DNA of 64,000 nt from Paenibacillus eucommiae (GCF_017874215.1 NZ_JAGGLB010000024.1:1-64000), one strand, 5' to 3'. Shown: positions 1 to 9,173, numbered from the stretch's first letter. The notes: generated from the letters alone by a model not told the origin. Numbers and translations are program-made.

Positions 1-92
1 GCTCATTTGGATATTTTTTATTTATATAAAATCAACTTAATTTCCAATATTTGATATTTCCATAAAATTGGAAGCATAGTGGGGCAAGTTTA
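1..92. mobile_element. Right end of a MITE-like element (second copy nested at 24781-25119)
   Basis: Positions 1-93 match 25028-25120 with two differences. The match ends with the terminal inverted repeat found at the right end of the nested element, read here as ..ggggcaagttta. The left part lies outside the window. The flank gactgcggtgacc resembles the palindromic target seen beside the other copy. No coding capacity is visible. What is seen is the repeat and its terminus; that it is mobile is inferred from the nested copy. Confidence 0.7.
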
Positions 93-329
93 GACTGCGG
101 TGACCATTAGCGTACGTTGCGATCTCGTACCCCGATGCGTACTCGTTCAGCCGGGCCTTCAGCCAATATTATAGATTTCCCCCCTCTCGGACTCGGGATC
201 TCTGAACAGCCGCCCCATCGATTACGTTCATCTTAGCAGAGGCGGATAAGAGACAAAATGGCATAATGTTTCGGAATTCGGATTGCATTTTGTGCGGTGG
301 GAATCAGCCTAAAAACGAACGTATGGTCG

Positions 330-363
330 CATAAAAAAAACTCCCCGATGTAATGAGGAAGTT
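330..363 (-). terminator. Probable terminator of the comP-comA operon
   Basis: On the minus strand, aacttcctc and ggggagtt form an imperfect stem with G-U pairs, followed by a run of T. It lies about 40 bases past the stop of the response regulator. The stem is weak, so confidence is moderate. Confidence 0.5.
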
Positions 364-403
364 CATGTATGTACCTGCTTCGTTTTTAATCAATCGTCTA
401 ACC

Positions 404-1042
404 TCAATCCCCCTTATAGTATCGACTCTGCACGAATTTCTCCACGGCTTGACCTCTTGTTTTCACCCCATATTTCTCATATATTTTCCTTTGATAATTA
501 TCTACGGAACGCTTGCTTGTAAATATGGCGTCGGCTACTTGTTCAAGCGTAGCACCCTTCACTATCATGGTCATAATCAGAATTTCATCCTCAGTCAGAA
601 CTACTTCCTGTAGGGACTGATTAGGCATCATTTTGATCTTCTGCAGAATAGAGCGCGGCAGTACAATGTGGTTTTCCAGAATGCAGGCAATCATATTTTT
701 GATGGATGTATGCCTCGTGCCTTTAGAGATAATGCCGCTGACCTCAAAATCCAGCAAATGATTAACGAAAGCGGAAACATCGACTCCGGTAAAAATAACG
801 ATATGTATATTAGGGTTCTTCCCCTTCACAATCCTGGCAACATCGGTACCCACCATATCCGGAAGCTGGTAATCAAGAAAAACCATGTCGGGTCCATACT
901 GATCAACTAGCTCGATGCACCTCTGGCCATCATTGGCTACACCGACAACTTCAATGCCTTCGATTTGATCCAGGAGCTGTTTAGTCGCTTGAGCCATCAA
1001 GGGATGGTCATCCACAACGAGAACTTTGATAACCTGATTCAT
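404..1042 (-). CDS. LuxR/NarL-family response regulator, ComA-like
   Basis: A 212-residue cytoplasmic DNA-binding response regulator. The N-terminal receiver has the acidic pair D11-D12, the phospho-acceptor D57 in FLDYQLPDM and the switch lysine in ISKGTR. The C-terminal LuxR-type helix-turn-helix begins near LTEDEILIM and contains TSKRSVDNYQRKIYEKYGV. Its ATG overlaps the stop of the kinase gene by four bases (ATGA), so the two are translationally coupled and very likely partners. By family it should bind promoters when phosphorylated. The ComA comparison rests on the partner's ComP-like architecture and the adjacent peptide gene, not on known targets. NarL-type regulators outside quorum sensing look alike. 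Confidence 0.85.
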   Translation of the reverse strand: MNQVIKVLVVDDHPLMAQATKQLLDQIEGIEVVGVANDGQRCIELVDQYGPDMVFLDYQLPDMVGTDVARIVKGKNPNIHIVIFTGVDVSAFVNHLLDFEVSGIISKGTRHTSIKNMIACILENHIVLPRSILQKIKMMPNQSLQEVVLTEDEILIMTMIVKGATLEQVADAIFTSKRSVDNYQRKIYEKYGVKTRGQAVEKFVQSRYYKGD

Positions 1043-3363
1043 GCGACTTGACCTTCTTTCATTGGGAGTGTTACCGCTAACTTCATTCCGTTTCCTTTAC
1101 TCGTACTAAGTTCAAATAACCCGTTTAATGACAACACCCTGCTTTTCATTTGCTCGATGCCTATGCCTGAAGAACCTATTTCTCTTACAGCTGTATGATT
1201 CGAATCGAAGCCACGTCCATCATCCTCATAGCTTAGCACCATCATTTGCCGCGCACAGATCAAGGTAACCTTGACCCGCGATGCCCGGGAATGCTTCTTG
1301 GCATTGTTAATTAACTCCTGGATCATGCGAAAAATATGCAGTTTCCGGTCCAAATCCCATTGCTCAATCTGGTAAGCGTTCTTGGCATCCAATTCCAGTT
1401 CAAAAGGACTAACTGCCATTTCAAAATCAAACAGCTTCTCAATCGTCTGGATCAGTCCGACCTCTTTCAATAAGTAAGGATGCAGTTCAAAACAGCTTTG
1501 CCGCAGGTTCGAATTAATGACATCAATATATTCAATCATATTAATCATCTTGGCCTGATCAGCACTGCTGAACATATACTTTTCGAGTAGAGAGTGCAGT
1601 CTTTCCTTGAAAAAAAAGAGATCCTGCATAGTAGTATCATGGAGCTCTGTTGCAATCCGCACCCGCTCCTTTTCCTGCAGTTCAAACATTAATTTACGGA
1701 ACCAGACGAAGTCAGTCGCTACCTGTTCATTCGGCATATTAGAAGCTAATTGCTGCAGTTTCATAGTCAGCTTACGGATCAGATGGACATTTTCCAAGCT
1801 GACGGCCAAATAAGTAATGATGAGACTGAGCCAATTCCTCTCTTCCGTTCCTAGCAATGTCATTGTTTTTTTCTGGGTCATGATCAGATAACTGGTGTAC
1901 TCCTCCTGCTCGTTAATCTCAAAACATGAGTACTCCTCATGTTCCAGATCCCCAGAAGTAATGAGCAGCTCCACCTCCTCAACATTAATATCCCCGTGAC
2001 TGATCACTTCGATGGAATCGTTATGCTTATATTTTAAAGCAATAGCCCCACCGAATACCTGCAAGGTATTCACCAAATCAACCAATATAATCTCCTTTAA
2101 CCCACGAAAGCTTGTGATAGACCCCAGCCTCTTCGATATGTTGCCCAGCCCGGATTGTAGTTGATACTTTCTCGGAAACATGACCGGCTCCAGCTTGGTC
2201 GTAAAGTATTCGAAGGAATATAAAATGAATGTGAAAATACCAACGAATAAAATGAAGATAACAAGCAGTCGCTCCGCAGTTGCTTCATGTGGCAAAACAA
2301 CCCGGATAATGCCTACGAAAAGTCCACTTGGAAGGATAGAAATAACTGCCGCTAAAAGAATTCTGCGTAAAACCACGTCGATATCGTATAGTCTTTTGGT
2401 AATAATCAGGTAAGCAAACGTTAGAGGTAGAAAAAATACAAACCACCCCATAACAAAGGGATCTACGATTGGGTACCCTCGTATAATTTGCGGGATAAAC
2501 GAAAAAGAAATGATAGGCGAAAATGATATAATTAATGCCACCCAAACACTTTTAATTATAGTAGATACATAAGTTTGCTGCTTTCGATACTTCGTATACA
2601 TCCAGATAAGGAAGAAGAAATTACCTACTAATCCGATTACAAAGGATAGCATTATTTCCTTTGATATAAATTGGTATATGTAATATGTAACCTCGGATGT
2701 AGTAAAATATGATAATGTTGCAACAAAATTACATCCAGCAAATATATAAAGATATTTAAGAAATTTGGTGGATATTTCAATATTGCCTTTCTCTTTGAGA
2801 AAAACTATAAAGAAATGCAAAAACGTGATTGGAATTAATATGATAAGAACACTAATACATATTTTTCCTAATGCATCACCCCGAGTAGAGGCGCTTAAAC
2901 TCAAAAATGTTATGCCAATATTTAATAGCACTAATGATAAATATTGTGCTGACCTGGACATTGGCATTTTTATGTAAAGCATATAAGCGATGAACAGACT
3001 AAAGAAAGAGACAGATATGGACAATAAATCATTGCTTGAGTAAAAAGATTCACTTTTAAAAGATACTTCAAATTCCTTCTCTTCCCTTGCAGCAAGGAGC
3101 GTTTTGGCTTGATCAAGTGTTTTCCACTTTATTATGGAAGAGAATGTGCTAGGATCAGAGCCATTAACTTCTTTAATCACATCTCCAATCCTCAGATCAT
3201 ATTTGAATGCCATATTTCTTGTGTCAAATTTGTCTATTACCCAATCTCCCCCTTTATCTCTCTCAACTATAATTCCTATTACTGGCTCGGATATCGTAAA
3301 GTAGATTAACCACAACGGAATTAGTAAAACTGCTAACAGCAGCAATAGCTTTAATTTCTTCAC
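1039..3363 (-). CDS. Membrane sensor histidine kinase, ComP-like (PDZ, multi-TM, HisKA_3, HATPase)
   Basis: A 774-residue membrane kinase. A first hydrophobic segment (about 5-25) is followed by a PDZ-like region (about 30-100, with FKYDLRIGDVIKEVNG), then about eight membrane segments up to about residue 390, a GAF-like stretch, a HisKA_3 H-box (ATELHDTTMQDL, about residue 575) and a HATPase_c domain with NNAKKHS, DDGRGFD and GIGIEQMKSR. Length and order match the ComP family, which senses an extracellular peptide. The start is GTG behind a G-rich Shine-Dalgarno. It is divergent from the peptide gene at 3450, with 86 bases between them, the arrangement expected if that peptide is the ligand. 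No comQ-type isoprenyl transferase gene is adjacent. Ligand identity is inference. Confidence 0.85.
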   Translation of the reverse strand: MKKLKLLLLLAVLLIPLWLIYFTISEPVIGIIVERDKGGDWVIDKFDTRNMAFKYDLRIGDVIKEVNGSDPSTFSSIIKWKTLDQAKTLLAAREEKEFEVSFKSESFYSSNDLLSISVSFFSLFIAYMLYIKMPMSRSAQYLSLVLLNIGITFLSLSASTRGDALGKICISVLIILIPITFLHFFIVFLKEKGNIEISTKFLKYLYIFAGCNFVATLSYFTTSEVTYYIYQFISKEIMLSFVIGLVGNFFFLIWMYTKYRKQQTYVSTIIKSVWVALIISFSPIISFSFIPQIIRGYPIVDPFVMGWFVFFLPLTFAYLIITKRLYDIDVVLRRILLAAVISILPSGLFVGIIRVVLPHEATAERLLVIFILFVGIFTFILYSFEYFTTKLEPVMFPRKYQLQSGLGNISKRLGSITSFRGLKEIILVDLVNTLQVFGGAIALKYKHNDSIEVISHGDINVEEVELLITSGDLEHEEYSCFEINEQEEYTSYLIMTQKKTMTLLGTEERNWLSLIITYLAVSLENVHLIRKLTMKLQQLASNMPNEQVATDFVWFRKLMFELQEKERVRIATELHDTTMQDLFFFKERLHSLLEKYMFSSADQAKMINMIEYIDVINSNLRQSCFELHPYLLKEVGLIQTIEKLFDFEMAVSPFELELDAKNAYQIEQWDLDRKLHIFRMIQELINNAKKHSRASRVKVTLICARQMMVLSYEDDGRGFDSNHTAVREIGSSGIGIEQMKSRVLSLNGLFELSTSKGNGMKLAVTLPMKEGQVA

Positions 3364-3449
3364 AGCCCCCTTCTCCCCCTTTACTTTTATATGATTAATG
3401 GTATAAAGTGTTAATATAGTTTATATTTCTCTAGAATCGAGGTGATGAA

Positions 3450-3635
3450 ATGAGTACAATGGTATGGTCTTCCAATTTGCAACATTTGACTAAACAATTA
3501 AAGAACATAGATCTAGAAAGCACTACTGCTAAAAGATTGATGGAAGCGTTAACTCTTTCTGAAAAAAAAGCAGTAACTAGCACTTTTGCAAAAAAGAATG
3601 ACGAAGCGAATATTAAGAATGGCTACTGGGTTTAA
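3450..3635 (+). CDS. 61-residue peptide, candidate pheromone precursor for the ComP-like kinase
   Basis: A small gene with a clear Shine-Dalgarno (gaggtga, 3439-3445) just before ATG and a strong terminator just after, so it is a monocistronic unit. The product has no signal peptide or membrane segment. It is charged and helical in the middle and ends in GYWV, with a tryptophan at the penultimate position. ComX precursors are 50-70 residues, also lack a signal peptide, and carry a modified tryptophan near the C-terminus. Sequence similarity to known ComX is not evident, which is normal for this fast-evolving family. No ComQ gene lies within the window. It could instead be an unrelated small regulator. 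Existence as a gene is likely; the pheromone role is a hypothesis. Confidence 0.6.
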   Translation: MSTMVWSSNLQHLTKQLKNIDLESTTAKRLMEALTLSEKKAVTSTFAKKNDEANIKNGYWV

Positions 3636-3657
3636 TCTATTGAATATTTTACCAAAT

Positions 3658-3710
3658 TAAAAAGAGATTGTATATTGGGTCTATGTACCCTAATATATAA
3701 TCTCTTTTTA
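3658..3710 (+). terminator. Intrinsic terminator of the 61-residue peptide gene
   Basis: Arms aaaaagagatt and aatctcttttt, with inner pairs tattggg and ccctaata, form a long stem ending in a T tract. It sits 20-25 bases after the peptide stop codon, so the peptide has a dedicated transcript. The A-rich left arm could also work for transcription from the right. Confidence 0.85.
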
Positions 3711-3926
3711 ACGTCTGGGCTTAAGAGAAACAAAATAAAAGAGGCACTCAATGATTATTTTCCGCCCAATCCTATGATAGGCTGTGCAGCATCTGGCTTA
3801 CCTCCACTTGCTGACACCATAATATTATTGTTAACATAGAGTGTATCGTGTTTATTTCCTTACCCCACTATAATAGAATAGATATTAATAGATATAAACC
3901 TTTATATGACAGCAAGGAGCTTTGTG

Positions 3927-5498
3927 ATGAGTGCTACTCCTGCTTTAAACGATGAGCAATGGTTGCAGCTGCTTGAGGAAGTGGCTAAAACTTTTAATGA
4001 GGTTACCCTTAAACGAGGGTTTACTTATTTTAAACAGCAGCTTGTAACATCCTTGAACGTTTCTAAGGATCGCGTAGTTCAAGCAAATGTAACAGGCCCG
4101 GAGGATTGTAGCGTTACGCTGCGCTTGAACAATTTCAGTTCCAGTTCCTGTACTTGCCCCGCCCAAGCCTCCTGCAAACATCTGGCGGCAGTTATAATGG
4201 AGATGGCGGACCGGTTAGGCTACCCAGCTTCCCAGATTGTGAACCCCAGGCAGTTTCTCGAGCAGGCAGCTTCGGCGGCTTCCTCAAAATCCGCGATCAA
4301 GCAATTGCCTGGCATGGATGTTGTGGGCTGGCATGAATTCCTGAACCAATATACGGCTCATATTCAATCGTCTTATGATCAGGAAGCTTATGCAGCCGCT
4401 CTGCGGGATCAGGCGGAGCATATCCATAAAGCGAATGTCCCTTTTTCTGCGATTGACTGGATCTATTTCGAACTGCATCAAGAATTGTTCATCCTGCAAA
4501 AAATAACAGAACAAATCGCTCAAAGTAGTGCAAATACCTACACTTATCTTGCACTGCGCAAAAAATACGATGAAATGCATACCTGGTTTCTGCTGAAATC
4601 AACCCACTTTAACTTCAGAATCTCCCCTGAGCGTCTTCAACAAACGTTGGGTTATATAAGACTGCAGATGGCCAAAGAAACCGGTCATAAGTATCTGAAT
4701 TTCAACCTTTATACGGCGATGTGGAAGCAGTGGATAGCCCCCTATCCCGATACTGACCAGTGGGCAGCGCAGGAAATCAACGATATAGAGAAGCATCATT
4801 CTGGCTCCAATTCTGATTCTATTTCTGCTTCTATGTCAGCGGCGAAGGCTTTTTTGTACCTCAATCAATCCAAAAGCAAAGAAGCATGGGCAGTTTTAGA
4901 GGCGGGCGGTGGGTTGGATAAGGTACCTGCGAGTCTTTTTCTTTTTTTCCTGAATCATATTTTCGACTCCCAGGATTGGACAAGCTTGTTGGAATGGTTA
5001 ATTCATACTTCCTCTTCATTCTATGGCCAAAGCGCCACGGAAATCGATACTTATTTAGGTTATTGGAAAGAAGCGGTCTCTCATTTGCCTGAAGCGGATC
5101 AGCATTTGTGGAATGTTCTGGAAGGCATGCTTCCCCATTCAACCCTGTTTATCGAGGAACGGCTCTACGAGCAGCATAAATGGAAGAGTTGGGTGGAGAT
5201 GCAGATCCTTCAAGACCGCAGTCCGCTCTACCATCGGGTCAACGTTTTGGAGCCCATCGAGAAGGAAGACCCGGCGGTTCTTTTGCCCTATTACCATCAA
5301 TCCATCGAACACTTTGTCGCTCTTAAAAATCGGCATGAATACGAACTAGCGGTTAAACTGCTAAAAAGGCTAAAAAAAGTGTACATGAAAATGAAAGAAG
5401 TAGAGCGTTGGAATAATTTTTTTACCAGTTTTATAGATCGGCACAGCTGGCTAAAGGCATTGCAGGAGGAAATGAGGAAAGGAAAACTTTTGGAATGA
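3927..5498 (+). CDS. ywqB: SWIM zinc-finger protein, YwqB-like
   Basis: About 523 residues. Near residues 75-85 there is a SWIM motif, C-T-C followed after five residues by C-K-H, the CxCx(n)CxH zinc-binding pattern. The rest is helical and not recognised. The start is set at 3927 because aaggag (3914-3919) lies seven bases before that ATG; the in-frame ATG at 3906 lies upstream of the Shine-Dalgarno. The stop overlaps the helicase start (ATGA), so the two are coupled. In Bacillus, ywqB (SWIM) is paired in the same way with ywqA (SNF2 helicase). The biochemical role is unknown; SWIM domains usually bind DNA or partner proteins, so a DNA-targeting subunit of the helicase is plausible. Confidence 0.8.
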   Translation: MSATPALNDEQWLQLLEEVAKTFNEVTLKRGFTYFKQQLVTSLNVSKDRVVQANVTGPEDCSVTLRLNNFSSSSCTCPAQASCKHLAAVIMEMADRLGYPASQIVNPRQFLEQAASAASSKSAIKQLPGMDVVGWHEFLNQYTAHIQSSYDQEAYAAALRDQAEHIHKANVPFSAIDWIYFELHQELFILQKITEQIAQSSANTYTYLALRKKYDEMHTWFLLKSTHFNFRISPERLQQTLGYIRLQMAKETGHKYLNFNLYTAMWKQWIAPYPDTDQWAAQEINDIEKHHSGSNSDSISASMSAAKAFLYLNQSKSKEAWAVLEAGGGLDKVPASLFLFFLNHIFDSQDWTSLLEWLIHTSSSFYGQSATEIDTYLGYWKEAVSHLPEADQHLWNVLEGMLPHSTLFIEERLYEQHKWKSWVEMQILQDRSPLYHRVNVLEPIEKEDPAVLLPYYHQSIEHFVALKNRHEYELAVKLLKRLKKVYMKMKEVERWNNFFTSFIDRHSWLKALQEEMRKGKLLE

Positions 5499-8449
5499 GC
5501 ATAAAATTAGTTGATATGTCCATGCACGTGATCCTAACTGAAAGCGGGGATGCCTTACTATGGGGATTTCAAGATGGAAAAGAGGTTCCCGGAGATAAAT
5601 TCCGGCAATTATTGTTCGCTTGGCACGAGCCATCCTGCTATGGAACAATCCTGGAGCTGCAGCAGGCCGGGGATCTGACACTAACAGTCCTCCCAGTGGA
5701 AATGGTGCTTCCTTTCTTCGCTGAACCAAATTTTATGGACATCCTCCGATGGGAGGGCGGAAATGCCGCCACCAAAGGATTGCTAAGGGCAGCACCGCTG
5801 CTGTTCAAAGAAGCCCAAGAAGGCCGCTACTCACCAAGCTATAGCTCTTTCCGGAATGGGAAGCTGCAATGGACATGGGAAGCTGACGCCGAAGGGCTGT
5901 ATGAACTGGATTGGGAGGCGATGCAAAGTCTGGACATCTCCAGCGGCAGCATGTCGGGCTTGCGTTCCGCTTTCTCTGCCGCTGTTACCTCAGCGCATTA
6001 TGCGGATGAAGGCGCCATGTCCGAGCTTCAGCGGGACTATCCTGCGCTGTTCCAGGGGCCGCGGAATTCCGACGTCCAGATAGATGCGTTCGCGGAGGAA
6101 GAGTGGCTTGCAGCACTTGGCTGGAAGCCGGACACGGCCCCCTTCCGCCCTGCTTTGCAGCTGCTAGAGCCGGATGAAGAGCAGGACGAATGGCGTCTTC
6201 GTTTGGTTTTACAGGATAAAACCGAAGCTTCGTCACTAGTTCCCATTCGCCTCACTGCAGACGGACAAGCTTTCGGCTTATGGGACAGCCATTGGAGCCC
6301 TTATATCCATGAGCGCTCCGCGGGATGGGCATCAAGGCTTGCCGCAGCGCTTCCAAGCGAAACGGATTCCGACGAGCTCTTCGCTGAGCCATTAAGCGAT
6401 GAGGCTGCCTGGCACTTTCTGAGCACGGACAGCCGCCAATTGCTTAGTGACAACTGGATCGTTATGCTGCCCGGGTGGTGGGAGGATGCCTCCAAGCGGA
6501 AGCCCCGCCTGCGCGCGCAGGTTACTTCCGAAGCCGGCGGCAAAGGTCCGTCTCTGTTCGGGCTAAATGCCATTGTCGATTTCGACTGGCGGGTATCCAT
6601 CGGTAATTCGGAGCTGAATGAAGCGGAATTCGCAGAGCTGCTGAGCCGCAAGGAGAAGCTGATCCGTTTTCGTGGTGAATGGGTCTTCCTCGACCCTGCA
6701 CTGCTCGAGCAGATCCGCAGAATCATGGAAAACATGAAGCCGGAAGATGGCTTGTCCTTGCAGGATGTTCTCCAGCTGCATCTGATAAGCGAACCGAAAG
6801 AAGGGCAAGAGAAGGAGAATGTGAAGTCTTCGGGGAGCCGCTCTACAGCTGCTGAAGCAGATGAGGACAACGAAGATGACCGGATCAAATTGGAGGTTGA
6901 GTTAAACTCGCACCTCTTGGCACTGTTCAAACAGCTTGGACAACCCTCGGCGTTACCAGAGCTTGACGTGCCTGCCGGGCTGCGCGCAGAGCTGCGCGGC
7001 TACCAGCGTGAGGGCTTCATATGGTTAAGCTTTCTAAGAAAGCTTGGGCTTGGCGCCTGTTTAGCCGATGACATGGGGCTCGGTAAAACCGTTCAATTCA
7101 TCACTTATTTGCTGCATCACCAAACCGGGTCCGAACAACCTGCCCTGCTCATCTGTCCAACTTCTGTGCTTGGCAACTGGCAGAAGGAGCTCGCCCGCTT
7201 CGCTCCAGATTTGAAGGTTTGGCTCCATTACGGAAAGGGCCGGTTAAACGCTGAGGAGATGTCTGCCGTATTAAAAAATACGGATATCGTCATCACTTCC
7301 TACACGACTGCGTTATTGGATCAAGAGATCCTGCAGGAAATCCGCTGGAGCTCCCTCTGTTTAGACGAAGCCCAGAACATCAAGAACGCCCAAAACAAAC
7401 AATCCGCTGCCATCCGTTTATTCAAAGCGCAGCACCGTATTGCGATGACAGGTACACCGATCGAGAATCGTCTGTCCGAGCTGTGGTCGATCTACGACTT
7501 CCTCAACCCCGGTTACCTGGGGAATTCGCGCGGCTTTCAGCATCGGTTCGCTAATCCCATTGAGAAGCATCACGACGATGAGCGAACAGCGCAGCTCCAG
7601 AAGCTTATCAAACCCTTCATGCTGCGCCGGCAAAAGAAAGACCCGGCAATCCAGCTGGATCTGCCGGACAAGCAGGAAACAAAGGTCTATATCAACCTTA
7701 CCGCCGAACAAGGGGCCCTGTATGAGCAGGCTGTCAAGGATCTTATGGATCGGATGAAAAATCTGGAGGGCATTGAGCGAAAAGGAGCCATTCTCGCTGC
7801 TTTAACTAAGCTTAAGCAGCTATGCGACCACCCCGTGCTGCTGACGAAGGAATCTGCGCTCGCAGAGAATACCCTGCTCTCCGAAGAACGCCGGGAATCG
7901 TTCATTACCCGATCCGCCAAACTCGATCGGCTCGTTGCCATGCTCGATGAGCTCAGGGATGAAGGAGACTCCTGCCTGATCTTCACCCAATACGTAGGCA
8001 TGGGCCGCATGTTGGCCGACATACTGAGCGTACACCGGAGCGAGCCTGTGCTGTATCTGAACGGCAGCACGCCCAAGGCAGAGCGTGACAAGATGATCGA
8101 CACCTTCCAAGCCGCAGACGGATCGGGCCCCGGCATCTTCATCTTGTCGCTAAAAGCAGGTGGAGTCGGCCTCAACTTGACTGCAGCGAATCATGTATTT
8201 CATTTCGACCGCTGGTGGAACCCCGCCGTCGAGAACCAAGCTACCGACCGCGCCTACCGCATGGGACAAAAGCGCAACGTGCAGGTACACAAGTTCATTT
8301 CCCTCGGTACCCTGGAGGAGAAAATCGACGAGATGCTGGAGAGCAAGATGAGCCTGAGCGAGAACGTAATCTCCACCTCCGAAGGCTGGATTACGGAGCT
8401 CTCCAACGAAGAGCTAAGCGATTTATTTGCACTTCGGCAGTCGTGGTGA
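5495..8449 (+). CDS. ywqA: SNF2/SWI2-family DNA translocase, YwqA-like
   Basis: A 984-residue ATPase. The N-terminal half (1-480) is the bacterial SNF2-associated region. The helicase core has Walker A DDMGLGKT at about 524-531, DEAQ (Walker B, SNF2 type) at about 623, TGTPIENRLSELWS, an HRIAMTGT segment, and the C-terminal lobe with QYVGMG, SLKAGGVGLNLT and DRAYRMGQ, the arginine-finger motif VI. All catalytic motifs look intact. Bacterial members resemble RapA-type remodellers and translocate on double-stranded DNA. Base composition is more GC-rich than in the SWIM gene upstream. The tight overlap suggests a two-subunit complex. Biological role is unknown; repair, transcription recycling or defence are all possible. 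Confidence 0.9.
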   Translation: MSIKLVDMSMHVILTESGDALLWGFQDGKEVPGDKFRQLLFAWHEPSCYGTILELQQAGDLTLTVLPVEMVLPFFAEPNFMDILRWEGGNAATKGLLRAAPLLFKEAQEGRYSPSYSSFRNGKLQWTWEADAEGLYELDWEAMQSLDISSGSMSGLRSAFSAAVTSAHYADEGAMSELQRDYPALFQGPRNSDVQIDAFAEEEWLAALGWKPDTAPFRPALQLLEPDEEQDEWRLRLVLQDKTEASSLVPIRLTADGQAFGLWDSHWSPYIHERSAGWASRLAAALPSETDSDELFAEPLSDEAAWHFLSTDSRQLLSDNWIVMLPGWWEDASKRKPRLRAQVTSEAGGKGPSLFGLNAIVDFDWRVSIGNSELNEAEFAELLSRKEKLIRFRGEWVFLDPALLEQIRRIMENMKPEDGLSLQDVLQLHLISEPKEGQEKENVKSSGSRSTAAEADEDNEDDRIKLEVELNSHLLALFKQLGQPSALPELDVPAGLRAELRGYQREGFIWLSFLRKLGLGACLADDMGLGKTVQFITYLLHHQTGSEQPALLICPTSVLGNWQKELARFAPDLKVWLHYGKGRLNAEEMSAVLKNTDIVITSYTTALLDQEILQEIRWSSLCLDEAQNIKNAQNKQSAAIRLFKAQHRIAMTGTPIENRLSELWSIYDFLNPGYLGNSRGFQHRFANPIEKHHDDERTAQLQKLIKPFMLRRQKKDPAIQLDLPDKQETKVYINLTAEQGALYEQAVKDLMDRMKNLEGIERKGAILAALTKLKQLCDHPVLLTKESALAENTLLSEERRESFITRSAKLDRLVAMLDELRDEGDSCLIFTQYVGMGRMLADILSVHRSEPVLYLNGSTPKAERDKMIDTFQAADGSGPGIFILSLKAGGVGLNLTAANHVFHFDRWWNPAVENQATDRAYRMGQKRNVQVHKFISLGTLEEKIDEMLESKMSLSENVISTSEGWITELSNEELSDLFALRQSW

Positions 8450-8540
8450 ATAGTGATTTAATGATTTAATAGACAACCACGTCTGTAGGCACACTAGATT
8501 GAATATTTTACATCCGCACAACTTCTATATCATCATGTAA

Positions 8541-8590
8541 AATTGTTCATAATCATCATATTTGTTCACAATTGTTCATAATTGTTCATA
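8541..8590. promoter_or_regulatory. 10-bp periodic repeat array upstream of the barnase gene
   Basis: Units of attgttcata type start at 8541, 8561, 8571 and 8581, exact multiples of ten bases, with a degenerate unit at 8551. The array ends 41 bases before the barnase start. One unit per helical turn on the same DNA face suggests a multimeric operator. No protein is known to bind it; binding is inferred. Confidence 0.5.
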
Positions 8591-8631
8591 ATTACATTTA
8601 ATTCCAAATAATTAGGAGGGCTATAAGGGAA

Positions 8632-9171
8632 ATGAGGTCGATCAAACGAATACGGCTGCTGCTCTACATGGTACTCATGTTCTCGGTGCTTACTTGGGTA
8701 CTCACAGGATGCACGGTTTCGGAGGTAGTTCCGGAGGGGACGCCAGGAGTGGTGTTGGAGTCTCCCCCATTAACTGGCACACCCGCCCCAACGCTCAGCA
8801 GTGAGTTTGAAGCGTTGGATCATGGCGACGGTGAGCTGGACGAATTCCGGGACATAGCACTCCATTTACTGGAACACGGAGAACTACCCGACTACTATTT
8901 AACCAAAGCCGAAGCTCGTAAGCTTGGATGGGTAGCTCAGGAAGGCAATTTGCACGATGTTGCTCCAGGAACATCCATTGGCGGCGATACATTTCTAAAT
9001 CGGGAGCGGCTTCTACCAACAGCAAAGGGAAGAGTTTGGTATGAGGCGGATATTCACTACTCAGGGGGAGCAAGAGGAGCAGATCGGATTCTGTATGCCA
9101 GTGATGGACTGATTTACATGACAAGAAACCATTACAAAACATTTACCCGGATGGACAGAGGGGAGAATTGA
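8632..9171 (+). CDS. Barnase-family ribonuclease with lipoprotein signal
   Basis: A 179-residue protein. The N-terminus is a signal peptide ending in lipobox L-T-G-C27, followed by a Pro/Thr-rich linker. From about residue 75 on it is a complete barnase domain. The catalytic triad is conserved with exact spacing: E138, R152 and H167 correspond to barnase E73, R87 and H102 (14 and 15 apart in both), and the lysine of LTKAEA matches K27. The predicted product is a lipid-anchored RNase on the outer membrane face, unlike the freely secreted barnase. It is followed two bases later by a barstar gene, which protects the cytoplasm. The Shine-Dalgarno is aggaggg (8613-8619). Role in competition or nutrient scavenging is inference. 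Confidence 0.92.
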   Translation: MRSIKRIRLLLYMVLMFSVLTWVLTGCTVSEVVPEGTPGVVLESPPLTGTPAPTLSSEFEALDHGDGELDEFRDIALHLLEHGELPDYYLTKAEARKLGWVAQEGNLHDVAPGTSIGGDTFLNRERLLPTAKGRVWYEADIHYSGGARGADRILYASDGLIYMTRNHYKTFTRMDRGEN

Positions 9172-9173
9172 CT

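Noticed and set aside
3755..3820. Minus-strand 21-codon frame ending IIGLGGK
   Set aside because: It reads like a protein end, but there is no ribosome site or usable start and the open frame is only about 34 codons. It may be a gene fragment or chance.
6301..6930. 209-codon minus-strand frame inside the SNF2 gene
   Set aside because: Serine/arginine-rich shadow of the helicase frame, with no ribosome site.
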